Source of the DNA: Desulfovibrio sp. JC022
GTDB lineage: Bacteria > Desulfobacterota > Desulfovibrionia > Desulfovibrionales > Desulfovibrionaceae
Assembly (NCBI RefSeq): GCF_010470665.1
Contig: NZ_VOPZ01000007.1
Coordinates: forward strand, 171,106-235,105
Length of the DNA stretch: 64,000 nt
Direction: 5' to 3'
The notes under the pieces are model-generated. The model saw only the letters and a program-made list of their open reading frames with translations, had not been told where the DNA came from and searched no databases. A program made the position numbers and the translations under genes. Shown in pieces: positions 17,442 to 27,192 of this stretch; the stretch's first letter is position 1; the number at the start of each line of letters is the position of its first letter.

Positions 17442-19199
17442 CTAATTTTCGTAGTAGGAACGCAGTAGCGCGCTACGCACCGGATGGCGCAGCTTTCTTA
17501 AGGCCTTAGCCTCAATCTGCCTGATACGCTCACGGGTAACGTTAAACAGCTTACCGACTTCCTCAAGGGTATGGTCGGATTTTTCACCGATACCGAACCG
17601 CTTACGCAGGACCTGCTCCTCACGGGGGGTAAGATCGGAAAGAACGGTCGCAATCTGTTCGCCGAGTTTGGTGCTGACCACCTCTTCAGCCGGTGCTGCG
17701 GCCTTCTTATCTTCAATAAAATCGCCGAGACTCGAATCCTCTTCATCACCGATAGGTGTTTCAAGGGAAATGGGTTCCTTGGCAATCTTAAGAACTTTCT
17801 TAACTTTTTCCAGCGGGTAATCCATACGCTCCGCAATTTCTTCCGGGGAAGGATCGCGTCCCAGCTCCTGTACAAGGTAGCGGGAGGTTCTGATCAACTT
17901 GTTAATAGTCTCGATCATATGAACCGGGATACGGATGGTACGGGCCTGATCCGCAATAGCGCGGGTAATGGCCTGTCTGATCCACCATGTTGCGTAGGTG
18001 GAGAATTTATACCCACGCTGGTATTCGAACTTATCAACCGCTTTCATCAGACCGATGTTACCTTCCTGAATCAGGTCAAGGAACTGGAGTCCGCGGTTGG
18101 TATATTTCTTGGCAATAGAAACAACGAGACGAAGGTTGGCACGGATAAGTTCCTGCTTGGCCCGCATCGCGCTGCGGTTACCATGCTTGATACGCCAGAG
18201 AACTTCCTCAAGATCGTGCACGTTGTGGCAGCATTTTGCCTGCAAGCGGACAAGAATTTCCATCTTACCGGAAATCATTTCCTTAAAGGAAAAGAGCTCA
18301 TCCACAGTCAGCCCCAGTTCATCTGAAGCCGCAACAGGGTTGATCTCGCGATCATCAATCTGCTTGAAAAGATCCTTGATCTCCTGCTGGGTTTTCCCGG
18401 TGGAGAGGATGTATGCGGAAAGGTCACGCTGGCAGTTATGCATCTGCCTTACGTAGTCACCCACGGTTTCAATGATCTGATCAACAAGAGTTTTCTCGAT
18501 CTTGATATCGCGGAGTCTTTCGACGATTTCCTGCTTATAGTTAACCATCTCGTTCTGTTCCTTAGCGACCTTTTTATCAAGGCGGGCACAGTAATCGAGA
18601 TTGTCGTAGAGTTTCCTCTTTTTCTCATAAAGCTTCTTGACTTCGTCCAGCAGAAAAATAACGCGCTGACGCTGGTTCATCTCATCTTCACTGGGGTCGT
18701 CTTCCTCAATGGTTTTAACGACGTCCTTCAGTTTGATACGAGATTCGTCAAGATCTTCACCGACACTGATGAGTTCTTCAATAGCCACCGGGATTTCAAC
18801 CAGTGCATAAAGAACGTCCATCTCGCCGTTTTCAATCTTCTTGGCGATAACAACTTCGCCCTCACGATCCAGAAGCCCTACCGCACCCATTTCACGCAAA
18901 TACATGCGTACAGGATCGGTGGAGCGGGAAACGTAATCTACGGTATCCTCTTCACTTTCAGTGAGATTGATTTCATTATCACTATCCACCCCGGCATCCA
19001 TAATCTTTTTGCCGTCTTCGGGTGTGTTGACGATTGCAATGTTCAACTGGTCGAAAATCTTGATAACGTCATCAAGCTGGTCAACCTTGTTGAACTCGGC
19101 AGGCAGAGCCTTGCCCAACTGTTCAAAGGTCAGAAACCCCTGTTTCTTACCCTCTGAAATCAGAGTCTTAATCGCCTGAATATCCTTAATGTTGCTCAT
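17442..19199 (-). CDS. rpoD: RNA polymerase sigma-70 factor (RpoD)
   Basis: Primary sigma factor directing RNA polymerase to housekeeping promoters; 585 aa. Region 1.1 is at the N-terminus, region 1.2 reads [11 protein letters not shown], region 2 contains [14 protein letters not shown] and [13 protein letters not shown], and region 4.2 ends with [18 protein letters not shown]. Two in-frame ATGs are adjacent (19202 and 19199); I chose 19199 because GGAGG abuts the first and is 4 bp from the second. The start overlaps the end of dnaG by 14 bp, so it is the last gene of the macromolecular synthesis operon and probably coupled to dnaG. Confidence 0.97.
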   Translation of the reverse strand: MSNIKDIQAIKTLISEGKKQGFLTFEQLGKALPAEFNKVDQLDDVIKIFDQLNIAIVNTPEDGKKIMDAGVDSDNEINLTESEEDTVDYVSRSTDPVRMYLREMGAVGLLDREGEVVIAKKIENGEMDVLYALVEIPVAIEELISVGEDLDESRIKLKDVVKTIEEDDPSEDEMNQRQRVIFLLDEVKKLYEKKRKLYDNLDYCARLDKKVAKEQNEMVNYKQEIVERLRDIKIEKTLVDQIIETVGDYVRQMHNCQRDLSAYILSTGKTQQEIKDLFKQIDDREINPVAASDELGLTVDELFSFKEMISGKMEILVRLQAKCCHNVHDLEEVLWRIKHGNRSAMRAKQELIRANLRLVVSIAKKYTNRGLQFLDLIQEGNIGLMKAVDKFEYQRGYKFSTYATWWIRQAITRAIADQARTIRIPVHMIETINKLIRTSRYLVQELGRDPSPEEIAERMDYPLEKVKKVLKIAKEPISLETPIGDEEDSSLGDFIEDKKAAAPAEEVVSTKLGEQIATVLSDLTPREEQVLRKRFGIGEKSDHTLEEVGKLFNVTRERIRQIEAKALRKLRHPVRSALLRSYYEN

Positions 19200-20925
19200 C
19201 ATCCCTCCATACAGAGTCGTTCAGAACTTTGAGGTACGCGCTTACGCGTTCGGTATCGCCTTGAGCCTGAGCACGGCGCAAGGCATCGGTGAGCTTTTTT
19301 CGGCCCATATCGTACCGCCGCCGGGCAATTACCTTACAGACATGTCGCCATTCATCTTCCAGTTCATCACCGGATAGAGCTTCCTCCATCCGACAACCGG
19401 CATAGAATCTTTTTTCAGAATCATCGAGTAACGGGATAATGTCCTGCCCGCTGTGAGCCGTTATTTTAGACCACAGTGTTTTGCCCCAGTGCGAGGTCAG
19501 GACCTGAGCTACTCCCCTTTCCGATAATTCGGTGACATAATCCGGATGCTTTACCGCATACCTCAAGAAATATTTATCATCTTTGACCTGTGCCCCCACC
19601 GGTGCAGCAGCGCGAGGTTGTTCCCTCTGAACATTGTTCTGCTGCTGCGCAACCGGAGCATTGAGAGCACCGGAAAAAACAGACCTTAATTCAGCTTCAG
19701 CCACTCCAAGGCCTGATGCGACCTTGGGCAGATAAAACGCACGCAAAGACGTGCTGGTCATCCTTTTCAGGAATCCCTGCGCCCAATCCATTACTTCACG
19801 GGGAGAATACCCCTTCTGCAATGTTTCCAGACTGAATGCCAGACCGTCACGGGCCTGATCCAGAAACGTTTGAAAACCTTCAGCACCACGGGCCTGAAGG
19901 AGGCTATCCACATCCTCCCCGTCGGGAAGGACAACTACACCGCAGGAAACCCCCTGCGTAAGAATCATTTCCGTACTGCGCAGGGCCGCTTTCAGCCCTG
20001 CAGCATCCCCGTCAAAAACGAGGTCAATTTTAGAACAGAACCCGGAAAGCCGTTTGACCTGATCCGGGGTAAGTGCCGTACCCAGCACCCCGCATGAATT
20101 TGTATATCCGAACTGGTGCAGGGAAATAACATCCATGTACCCTTCGGTCAGCAGGGCCCGCTTGGTCCGGGCTATGGAGTTCCGGGCCGTTGAAAGGCCG
20201 TACAGGTGTTCCCCTTTCTTATAGATGGGGGTATCACTGCTGTTTAAATACTTCGGTTCTCCATCTGTAATTATTCTTCCGCCAAAAGCAATAACCCTCC
20301 CCGATAAATTTGTTATGGGAAAGATCAGTCTTGCACGAAAACGATCATAAGTGCGGCCCTTGGCATTCTGGGAAAGCAGTCCGGCTTTGACTCCCTGTTC
20401 GGCTGTATAACCTTTGGAAACCAAAAACTTTTCCAATCCCTGCCAGTCCTCGGTGCTGCACCCCAGACCGAAAGATTCGACCACAGAGGAATCCATTCCC
20501 CTGCCTTCGAGATATTTCCGGGCTTCACGCCCTTCAGGAAGCTTAAGCTGACGGCTGAAATACTTAGCCGCCAGTTCATGCATATCCATGAAAATTTTAC
20601 GCTCGGAACTTCTTTTGGCTGCCTGCGGGTCAACCTTGCCCGGAGTAAGCTCCACCCCGGCCTCTGCTGCAAGCTGCTCAAGGGCATCTTTGAATTCCAC
20701 CCCGTTAATGTGGGAGTAAAAATCAAAAATATCCCCGGAAGCCTGACAACCGAAGCAATAAAAGAACCCCTCATCGCCATTGACACTGAAAGAAGCCGTC
20801 TTTTCATTATGAAAAGGACAGAGTCCCATCCAGCGTCCGGAAACAGGTTTCAGTTCCACATACCTGCGCACGATATCGACTATGTCAAGACGTTCTTTGA
20901 TGGCCTCTATGGCAGCTCTATCCAA
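19186..20925 (-). CDS. dnaG: DNA primase
   Basis: Makes RNA primers for replication. The 579-aa product has the CHC2 zinc finger (C-P-F-H-x20-C-F-G-C, about residues 38-63), the TOPRIM/RNA polymerase core (about 110-420; [28 protein letters not shown]) and a C-terminal DnaB-interacting part that is weakly conserved. I chose TTG at 20925, giving (M)[18 protein letters not shown], because GGAGG lies 5 bp upstream and DnaG proteins start there; a longer ATG reading from 20979 has no ribosome site. Its end overlaps rpoD. Confidence 0.95.
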   Translation of the reverse strand: MDRAAIEAIKERLDIVDIVRRYVELKPVSGRWMGLCPFHNEKTASFSVNGDEGFFYCFGCQASGDIFDFYSHINGVEFKDALEQLAAEAGVELTPGKVDPQAAKRSSERKIFMDMHELAAKYFSRQLKLPEGREARKYLEGRGMDSSVVESFGLGCSTEDWQGLEKFLVSKGYTAEQGVKAGLLSQNAKGRTYDRFRARLIFPITNLSGRVIAFGGRIITDGEPKYLNSSDTPIYKKGEHLYGLSTARNSIARTKRALLTEGYMDVISLHQFGYTNSCGVLGTALTPDQVKRLSGFCSKIDLVFDGDAAGLKAALRSTEMILTQGVSCGVVVLPDGEDVDSLLQARGAEGFQTFLDQARDGLAFSLETLQKGYSPREVMDWAQGFLKRMTSTSLRAFYLPKVASGLGVAEAELRSVFSGALNAPVAQQQNNVQREQPRAAAPVGAQVKDDKYFLRYAVKHPDYVTELSERGVAQVLTSHWGKTLWSKITAHSGQDIIPLLDDSEKRFYAGCRMEEALSGDELEDEWRHVCKVIARRRYDMGRKKLTDALRRAQAQGDTERVSAYLKVLNDSVWRDDEQH

Positions 20926-21024
20926 AGAATCCTCCGTAACATCATCGAAACAATTCGAAACAGTTGAAATAATGCACAATCATGGCAGACTGCACATCCA
21001 TAGCACGGCATGCAATAATTTGCA

Positions 21025-23346
21025 CTATACTAATTCAACCTCGGTCATACCGTCGCCGCCCCGGTCTTCCGGAGCAAGGCTGTATCCGGCAACAGCCGGA
21101 TTGCCATCAAGAAAAATATGAACCTCACGACGCAAAGCCCCGGTACCGCGACCATGGACAATTTCAAGCTCAGTAGCTCCGCGCAGCAGTGCCTGATCAA
21201 AGAAACGCGCCAGCTCACTGATTGCAACATCAGCCCGCTTTCCGCGCAGATCAACCTTGAGGGTCATTTCACCCTTGGGTGCTTTCTTATCGGCTTTCCC
21301 AGCAGTCTTTTCAACAGACTGGCGAACCTTCTCCTGCACGGCTTTTTTACCAACAGGACCGAGCTGATCAGCGGGAATCCACATGGCAACGCCGTCCATA
21401 TCAACCTTGACCCGCTTTTTGCGTTCGTCCTTTTCAAGGACCACACCCTTGCGGTTCCAGCTGATATTCAGAATCTGCTTACCAACCTTGATGTCATCAA
21501 AAGAAAAAGGCTTCACATCAGCCTTTGGCTTTTCATCACCACCAATTGCTCCACGAGCTTCAGAAAGCTTTTTCAGGGCCTGTTTGCGTCCGAGCTTGCC
21601 GTCCTGCCATTCCTTAAGCACATTCTGAGCCTGCTTCTTAACATCAGCAAGAACAGCGAGACGTTCACGCTCAAATTTTTCTTCCAGCTTGGCGCGTTTG
21701 GCTTCCAGCTTTGCTTTGATGCGGTCCATTTCTTCAAGCTCTTTCTCACGGCTGACCGCAAGTTCATTGAGCCTGTTCATAACTGAACCGGAATCAGAGC
21801 CTTCCATGAGCAGATACTGCTCAGCCTTGTACAGAAGAGATTCAGGAAAACCGTGTTCACGAGCAACATCAAGGGCAATGGAAGCCCCCACCTGATCGTA
21901 AGCAATGGAAAAAAGGGGCCTTTTGGTTGAAGGATCAAAAAGCACACTGGCAGCGCGCACACCTTCAGTCACAAGGGCGTAAGTCTTGAGTGCCGGAAAA
22001 TGAGTCGCCGCAAAGCAGGTCACCCCGTTCTCAAGCAAACCGTCTACGACAGCCTGCGCGAGAGCAGCACCCTGTGCCGGATCAGTACCGGAACCGAATT
22101 CATCGAGAATGAACAGGGTCGAGGAATCCATGGCCTCCCAGATACGGCTGATGGACTGAATCTGGGCCGAAAAAGTACTTACGTTATCCTCAAGGGACTG
22201 TTCATCTCCCATGATGACAAAAATTTCTTTGAAAAGCGGCAGTACGGACCCTTTTTCCACCGGAACGGGAATCCCGCTGAAAGCCATGGCTGAAAGCAGT
22301 CCCACAGTTTTCAGGCAGACAGTCTTACCACCGGCATTACCACCGGAAACGATGAGAACTTTATTTTCAGTAGGCAGCTCAATATTGAGCGGATTAACCC
22401 CGCCCTCGGCAGCAGCCAGCAGCGGATGCCGGGCACCCCGCAGATCAAAACCGCAACCGGACTGCACATCAACAGCCACACCCTTTACGGATTCAGCAAA
22501 ATTTATCTTGGCCTGCAACACATCATAGTCAACCAAAAAACCGTAAGCAGCCACGCACTGGTCATATTCAGAACGCACAAGTCCGGTCAGGTAGGTCAGA
22601 ATCTTCAGTTCTTCTGTCCTTTCCTGCTGTTTGAGTTCCTGCATGGTATTGTTAAGCTCCACGAGAAACATGGGCTCGAAATAACAGGTCTCACCGGTAT
22701 TGGAATAGTCGTGAACAATCCCCTGCAAACGGCCCTTGAAATTTGTCTTCATCGGCAGAACGTAGCGATCGTTGGTGATGGTCATGAAATCATCCTGCAA
22801 AAAGCGGGAAATATCTTCACCGTGGATGAAATCACGAACTTTCTTAGAGCAACGCTGATGCAGGGAACGGATGGACTGGCGGATATCGTAAAGTTCCGGA
22901 GAACTTTCGTCCTTGATGTTACCGTCCTGATCAAGGCAACGCTTAAGACCGGAAAAGGTTTTCTCAGGCCAGCTTACACCTTCGATAAATTCTAGGATGG
23001 TATCCCATTCTCTCTTCTCCGCTATTTCAAGTGCTTCCTTGAGAGTCCGGGCCTGTCCGATAGTCTGCACCAAAGCATAGAGGGCATCTGCGTCAAGTAC
23101 GTTATTGGGCTTGACCAGATACTGAAACAGTCCTTCCAACGGAGGGAATGTGCCGAGACGGAATCCCGTTTCTTTAACGAAATTCTGACCCTGTCTGAAA
23201 AATTGAGCTTTGGAATTAATGGAATCGGCATCATCCATTGGAGACAGGGCAAGACAAGCCTCTGCACCGGACGTGGAGACTGAGTGGCCTGAAAGGACGT
23301 TAAGAACTTTCGGAAATTCGAGTAGCTGGAGAGATCTTGACTCCAT
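21025..23346 (-). CDS. mutS2: Endonuclease MutS2
   Basis: MutS-family ATPase that acts on branched DNA and limits recombination, and in some bacteria splits collided ribosomes. The 773-aa protein has the MutS core and ATPase (Walker A SGGNAGGKT, then LFILDEFGSGTDP), a coiled coil (about 510-610) and a C-terminal Smr nuclease domain (LKVDLRGKRADVA, ELEIVHGRGTGALR). It lacks the mismatch-recognition domain of MutS1. I chose ATG 23346 (MESRSLQLLEF), the usual start of the family. It sits within the rpsU-rpoD operon after an internal terminator. Confidence 0.94.
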   Translation of the reverse strand: MESRSLQLLEFPKVLNVLSGHSVSTSGAEACLALSPMDDADSINSKAQFFRQGQNFVKETGFRLGTFPPLEGLFQYLVKPNNVLDADALYALVQTIGQARTLKEALEIAEKREWDTILEFIEGVSWPEKTFSGLKRCLDQDGNIKDESSPELYDIRQSIRSLHQRCSKKVRDFIHGEDISRFLQDDFMTITNDRYVLPMKTNFKGRLQGIVHDYSNTGETCYFEPMFLVELNNTMQELKQQERTEELKILTYLTGLVRSEYDQCVAAYGFLVDYDVLQAKINFAESVKGVAVDVQSGCGFDLRGARHPLLAAAEGGVNPLNIELPTENKVLIVSGGNAGGKTVCLKTVGLLSAMAFSGIPVPVEKGSVLPLFKEIFVIMGDEQSLEDNVSTFSAQIQSISRIWEAMDSSTLFILDEFGSGTDPAQGAALAQAVVDGLLENGVTCFAATHFPALKTYALVTEGVRAASVLFDPSTKRPLFSIAYDQVGASIALDVAREHGFPESLLYKAEQYLLMEGSDSGSVMNRLNELAVSREKELEEMDRIKAKLEAKRAKLEEKFERERLAVLADVKKQAQNVLKEWQDGKLGRKQALKKLSEARGAIGGDEKPKADVKPFSFDDIKVGKQILNISWNRKGVVLEKDERKKRVKVDMDGVAMWIPADQLGPVGKKAVQEKVRQSVEKTAGKADKKAPKGEMTLKVDLRGKRADVAISELARFFDQALLRGATELEIVHGRGTGALRREVHIFLDGNPAVAGYSLAPEDRGGDGMTEVELV

Positions 23347-23408
23347 GGGATTCCAATATAGAAAAGTGTTAGAGAACGCATCCCGCCTGAACCGGGATAC
23401 CAATACAG

Positions 23409-23450
23409 AAAAAACGGCAAACAGCCCCGGAGAAACTCCGGGGCCTGCCG
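23409..23450 (-). terminator. Internal terminator between yqeY and mutS2
   Basis: On the minus strand GCCCCGGAG (23444-23436) pairs with CTCCGGGGC (23432-23424), extended by CGGCA/TGCCG flanks, then T6 (23414-23409). It probably lowers read-through from rpsU-yqeY into mutS2-dnaG-rpoD. Confidence 0.88.
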
Positions 23451-23473
23451 TTAAAATTCAGCTTAAGCTGATG

Positions 23474-23920
23474 TCAGGAGAGACGGGCACGAACAAGAGT
23501 GCTTACAACCTTGCCGTCAACCTGTCCTTTATAAGCTTCAGTGATGGCTTTCATCACCTTGCCCATATCCTTCATGGACGATGCGCCGAGATCGGCGATC
23601 GCTTTGTCGATAGCAGCAGCTGTTTCCTCTTCGGAAAGCTGCTCCGGCATATAACCGGAAAGAGCTTCAATTTCAACGGCCTCAATTTCGGCCAGCTCAG
23701 GACGTCCGGCAGAGGTATACTGCTCAATGGAATCCTTGCGCTGCTTGATCTGTTTTGCAACAAGATCAAGTACGTCGTCATCGGAAAGAGTCTCCCCTTT
23801 CAAATCAACAATGCGATTCTTGATGGCAGTTTTGAGATGCCTCAAAACTGTCTTCTTCACATCATCCTTGGCCTTGTAGGCCGCAATGTAGTCTTTATCA
23901 ATCTGCTCAATGAGACTCAT
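23474..23920 (-). CDS. yqeY: YqeY/GatB-like domain protein
   Basis: Small protein of the YqeY family, 148 aa, related to the C-terminal tRNA-binding domain of the GatB amidotransferase subunit; its exact role is unknown. The helical layout and the ETAAAIDKAIADLGASSMKDMGKVMK stretch in the second half (DMGKVMKAI motif) match the family, as does LRHLKTAIKNR near the N-terminus. It starts 3 bp after rpsU, the classical arrangement in many bacteria. Confidence 0.93.
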   Translation of the reverse strand: MSLIEQIDKDYIAAYKAKDDVKKTVLRHLKTAIKNRIVDLKGETLSDDDVLDLVAKQIKQRKDSIEQYTSAGRPELAEIEAVEIEALSGYMPEQLSEEETAAAIDKAIADLGASSMKDMGKVMKAITEAYKGQVDGKVVSTLVRARLS

Positions 23921-23923
23921 ATA

Positions 23924-24124
23924 TTAACCCATTGACATTTTGCGCATTTTTTTGATGAGCCTTTTGCGGGCAGCAGCTTTTTTCTTCTTACGCTGTACGC
24001 TGGGCTTTTCATAGTGCTGACGTTTTTTGAGTTCGGAAAGAACTCCAGCTTTTTCAACCTGCTTCTTAAAGCGGCGAAGTGCTATTTCAAAATTATCAGA
24101 ATCTTCGAGATATACACCGGGCAA
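23924..24124 (-). CDS. rpsU: 30S ribosomal protein S21
   Basis: Small, strongly basic 66-aa ribosomal protein: [18 protein letters not shown], then a Lys/Arg-rich C-terminus. The start codon is TTG (24124-24122), preceded by a strong AGGGGGGTGA ribosome site about 5 bp away; no ATG fits. First gene of the operon running to rpoD. A small hairpin (CGCACA/TGTGCG, 24150-24166) precedes the ribosome site and could be a leader element. Confidence 0.96.
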   Translation of the reverse strand: MPGVYLEDSDNFEIALRRFKKQVEKAGVLSELKKRQHYEKPSVQRKKKKAAARKRLIKKMRKMSMG

Positions 24125-24219
24125 TCAAATCACCCCCCTGAATTAATCTCGCACAAATAATGTGCGGAAGAGATATTTAATAAACTCAAATATTGCATGG
24201 AGTCAAGAGCTATCCTCAA

Positions 24220-24257
24220 AAAAAATGTTCAGCATCCGCATGCGCAAATGCTGAACA
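24220..24257 (-). terminator. Terminator after the 58-aa membrane protein gene
   Basis: On the minus strand TGTTCAGCAT (24257-24248) pairs perfectly with ATGCTGAACA (24235-24226), followed by a T8 run. It separates the hup unit from the rpsU operon. Confidence 0.88.
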
Positions 24258-24280
24258 AAATATTCACCTTGGAAGTGGAA

Positions 24281-24457
24281 CTAGTGAGCGGCGGTGTCCT
24301 TTTTGGAATCCATCCATGCTTTTACAGCACAGTAGGCCATTCCGGCACCGAGAAGACCGAGCACAATGTAAAGGACGCCGAAGAAAATAAAGTGATCAGG
24401 CATCCACCAGGGAAGATCCATAGGAAGGGGACTCTGAACGGTTTCACCATGCAACAT
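24281..24457 (-). CDS. 58-aa single-pass membrane protein
   Basis: Short gene too small for a usual ORF cut-off. ATG at 24457 is preceded by AAGGAG at 7 bp spacing, and the frame ends in TAG at 24281 just before an intrinsic terminator. The product begins MLHGETVQSPLPMDLPWWMP, has one hydrophobic helix (about 23-45: FIFFGVLYIVLGLLGAGMAY) and ends with a charged tail (KAWMDSKKDTAAH). I do not recognise a named family. It follows hup by 17 bp and is probably cotranscribed with it. Ribosome site, terminator and membrane helix together make it a real gene. Confidence 0.8.
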   Translation of the reverse strand: MLHGETVQSPLPMDLPWWMPDHFIFFGVLYIVLGLLGAGMAYCAVKAWMDSKKDTAAH

Positions 24458-24474
24458 AATTAAATCTCCTTAAA

Positions 24475-24747
24475 CTACTTTACAGCGTCTTTCAGAAGCT
24501 TACCGGGGCGGAATTTCACAACCTTGCAAGCGGGAATCTTGATTTCTTCGCCAGTGCGGGGGTTACGACCTACACGCTCTTTTCTTTCGTCAACCTGAAA
24601 AGTACCGAAACCTGTAAGGGTCAGTTTTCCTTCGTTAACGAGGGTTTCTTCTACTGTATCCAGAAAGTAATTCAGGCAACGTTCTGCATCAGCTTTGGTC
24701 ATTCCTGCTTTTTCAGCAATCTTAACAACGAGTTCAGCCTTAGTCAT
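24475..24747 (-). CDS. hup: HU-family DNA-binding protein
   Basis: Nucleoid protein that bends DNA as a dimer. At 90 aa it has the full HU length; [22 protein letters not shown] opens it, and the signature [24 protein letters not shown] carries the DNA-intercalating RNP tip. AAGGAGGAAGG gives a very strong ribosome site. The 249-bp gap upstream (24748-24996) contains a possible minus-strand promoter beginning TTGACT near 25000 but no clear gene; most of it looks like a long leader. Confidence 0.95.
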   Translation of the reverse strand: MTKAELVVKIAEKAGMTKADAERCLNYFLDTVEETLVNEGKLTLTGFGTFQVDERKERVGRNPRTGEEIKIPACKVVKFRPGKLLKDAVK

Positions 24748-24996
24748 CAGTCCTTCCTCCTTGAAACGGAAAATGATTATTGCGGCACGTTATCGCGCCT
24801 GCCATTAAACTCGCCTGCGGGCGAGAGTTGGGTTCATTAAGAAACTGCCGGGCATCCCCAGCCAGCAAGTTGTCTTGCTAACACTCAAAACCGTTTAAAA
24901 CAAGCCCCCTATCCCGCATTCTCCGTAGAAAACAAAGCAGGATTGCCTGTTCAAACGACCTTGATGAAAATCTAAAACAAAATTTTCGCCAACAAG

Positions 24997-25785
24997 TCAA
25001 GAGGGAAAATCGTTTTTAACGCATTTATAAAGACTCTGAAATTGCAGTGGTGACAAGGCTTCCGGGCGATCTTTGAGTGAAACCCCCTCCTCTTCAGCCC
25101 ACTGCAACACTTCGTCAGAAATGAATGATTTCAATATCTTACCTAATTGTTTGCGCCTATACTGAAAACAGTATTTAACCAGCTTGGCAAGCCCCGCAAT
25201 ATCACTGGGCTTTTCTTCAACGGGACGTGGAAAAAATTTTATCACCGCAGAGTCAACTTTGGGTTTCGGCTTAAAAACAGTCGGCGGAACCTTGAAAAGA
25301 TAATCCGTCCGGCAAAAACTCTGTATCCAGACACTGATCGCTCCGTACTTCTTTGATCCCGGCCCGGAAGTTATCCTTAAGCCCACCTCGTGCTGGACCA
25401 TAAAAACGCAAGTGGCATTACACTGCGCGGCTATATCCCACATAATTTTCGAAGCCACGTTGTACGGCAGGTTGCCCACAATTTTCCAATTTTTATCAGG
25501 ATCGAGCCCGGCCCAGTCAAACTTCATGGCATCCTCAAGAACCACATCTGCTGCCGGATATTCCTGCTCAAGGGCCGGAGCAAGGTCACGGTCCTTTTCT
25601 ACTAAAGTAAGACTTTCAGGACCGGCTTCAAGGATAAACCTTGTCAAAGCTCCCTGACCGGGACCGATCTCAATAATTGAATCTGCTTCAGATATCTTAA
25701 GACTATCTACTATTTTACGTGCTATATTGGCGTCTTGCAGAAAATTCTGCCCGAGACTCTTTTTTGCTCTGTGTCTGGTCTGCAC
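24997..25785 (-). CDS. rsmA: 16S rRNA dimethyladenosine transferase
   Basis: Dimethylates two adjacent adenosines in helix 45 of 16S rRNA (KsgA). The 262-aa protein opens with the typical KKSLGQNFLQDANIARKIV, has SAM motif I IIEIGPGQGALT and the catalytic NLPYNVASKI, and a C-terminal helical domain. It is a single-gene unit, divergent from the FlxA-like gene. Confidence 0.96.
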   Translation of the reverse strand: MQTRHRAKKSLGQNFLQDANIARKIVDSLKISEADSIIEIGPGQGALTRFILEAGPESLTLVEKDRDLAPALEQEYPAADVVLEDAMKFDWAGLDPDKNWKIVGNLPYNVASKIMWDIAAQCNATCVFMVQHEVGLRITSGPGSKKYGAISVWIQSFCRTDYLFKVPPTVFKPKPKVDSAVIKFFPRPVEEKPSDIAGLAKLVKYCFQYRRKQLGKILKSFISDEVLQWAEEEGVSLKDRPEALSPLQFQSLYKCVKNDFPS

Positions 25786-25893
25786 AAAAACTCCACTAAA
25801 TATATTAATTTAAAAAAGTGACTTTAGCTTCAGTAAGGCCAGTTATGCAAGTTTAAGCTGAGCAGCATTAATATAAAAATAAACAAACAACCC

Positions 25894-25920
25894 TAAAGTA
25901 ATCTTAACTTACGCCGATAC
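25894..25920 (+). promoter_or_regulatory. Sigma-28 (FliA) flagellar promoter
   Basis: TAAA (25894-25897), exactly 15 bp, then GCCGATAC (25913-25920): seven of eight -10 bases match the FliA consensus TAAA-N15-GCCGATAA. It lies 44 bp before the ATG of the FlxA-like gene. Confidence 0.8.
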
Positions 25921-25964
25921 AAAGTTCGTATTTCGCAAATAACTCTAAATAAGAGGATAGCTAT

Positions 25965-26417
25965 ATGAGTTTTGATTTTCGTGTCGGTGGAGACCAGCAG
26001 GCATACGCGACTTCAACAGTTCAAACCGCAGCAGCCGAAGGAGTGGAAAACAAAACCACCAGACTGACCATGGGTAAAGGTGAAGACGGTGACACCGTTT
26101 CTATCTCTCAGGCAGGACAGGACAAGCTTGCAGCCATGCAATCCGGTGCTTCCGGTACTGAAAAAAGCTCTGAAGAAACTTCAAGCATCGACCAGCAGAT
26201 TGAAAAACTCCAAGAGCAGATAAAAAAGATCAAAGAAGAGATCGAAAAGCTGCAAAAAGACCCTGAAAAGAACAAGGACCAGATTGCGGCAAAGCAAAAT
26301 GAATTGATGCAATATCAGGGGCAGCTAACTGAATTACAAACACAAAAAAACAAAGCCGAAGGAGCCAGCTCCGGCGGTGGAACCCGTGCCAACGGCATGG
26401 GCAATTCCTTGACCTAA
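25965..26417 (+). CDS. FlxA-like coiled-coil protein, probable late flagellar gene
   Basis: Cytosolic 150-aa protein with no signal peptide. The N-terminal half is polar; residues about 73-135 form a heptad coiled coil (SIDQQIEKLQEQIKKIKEE); the tail is Gly/Ser-rich. The pattern fits the FlxA-like family, whose E. coli founder is a FliA-dependent gene of unknown function. The DTVSISQAGQDKLAAM segment resembles the anti-sigma FlgM-type or rod-hook N-terminal linkers but I cannot press that. A sigma-28 promoter upstream and a strong terminator downstream make it a monocistronic late motility gene, although no other flagellar structural gene is in the window. Confidence 0.7.
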   Translation: MSFDFRVGGDQQAYATSTVQTAAAEGVENKTTRLTMGKGEDGDTVSISQAGQDKLAAMQSGASGTEKSSEETSSIDQQIEKLQEQIKKIKEEIEKLQKDPEKNKDQIAAKQNELMQYQGQLTELQTQKNKAEGASSGGGTRANGMGNSLT

Positions 26418-26440
26418 TTCGAAAAGCACACAAAACAAAT

Positions 26441-26485
26441 AAAGCTGTAACTTGCGCAAAATTTATCGCAAGTTACAGCTTTTTT
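26441..26485 (+). terminator. Terminator of the FlxA-like gene
   Basis: AAAGCTGTAACTTGCG (26441-26456) pairs perfectly with CGCAAGTTACAGCTTT (26467-26482), then more T. Confidence 0.92.
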
Positions 26486-26577
26486 GGTTTTTCAGCATAA
26501 TTTTCCAACGGACTTTGACAACGGCCCCGAAAGATTTTAAGCCAGTTTCATAAAATCAATCCGTATGGAGGAATTTC

Positions 26578-27090
26578 ATGAATCTGAGGGATTACATCCG
26601 CGACATACCCGATTTCCCTAAAGAAGGTATCGTATACTTTGATATCACCCCGCTTCTGGCTGAGCCCAAAGCATTTCAATATACTATTGATCAGTTGGCT
26701 GAACGCTTCGCTGATTACAAAATAGACAAAATCGCTGCTGCCGAAGCACGCGGCTTTATCTTCGGAGCACCGCTGGCCACCAAGCTTGATATCGGCTTTG
26801 TGCCTATCCGCAAGCCCGGCAAGCTGCCTTACGAGACCATCTCCGTAAGCTACGACCTTGAGTACGGCACTGACAACCTCAGCATGCACATTGATGCAGT
26901 TGCCAAGGACGAAAATGTTCTGCTCATCGACGACGTTCTCGCCACTGGCGGAACAGCAGAAGGAATGGTCAAACTGGTTGAAAAAGCAGGCGGAAACGTA
27001 TCCGCAATGGGTTTCATCGCCGAACTTGGTTTTCTTAACGGAAAAAGCAAGCTGGCCGGAATCGAAACCACCAGCCTCATCCAGCTTTAA
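26578..27090 (+). CDS. apt: Adenine phosphoribosyltransferase
   Basis: Salvages adenine to AMP using PRPP. 170 aa; the PRPP-binding motif is VLLIDDVLATGGTAEG, preceded by AAEARGFIFGAPLA and the flexible-loop region RKPGKLPYET typical of Apt. GGAGG sits 8 bp before ATG 26578. mtnP follows after a terminator; MtnP releases adenine, the substrate of Apt, so the neighbours form one salvage route. Confidence 0.96.
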   Translation: MNLRDYIRDIPDFPKEGIVYFDITPLLAEPKAFQYTIDQLAERFADYKIDKIAAAEARGFIFGAPLATKLDIGFVPIRKPGKLPYETISVSYDLEYGTDNLSMHIDAVAKDENVLLIDDVLATGGTAEGMVKLVEKAGGNVSAMGFIAELGFLNGKSKLAGIETTSLIQL

Positions 27091-27102
27091 TCAGGATATT
27101 TC

Positions 27103-27163
27103 AAAACTCCTGCCCCGGATCACGGATTACAAATCAATGATCCCGGCAGGAGTTTTCTTTTTT
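27103..27163 (+). terminator. Terminator between apt and mtnP
   Basis: AAAACTCCTGCC (27103-27114) pairs with GGCAGGAGTTTT (27145-27156); GGATCA/TGATCC extends the stem inside; a T6 run follows. mtnP therefore needs read-through or its own promoter. Confidence 0.85.
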
Positions 27164-27192
27164 CACCTTTGCAAATAAGGAAAGATACAATC

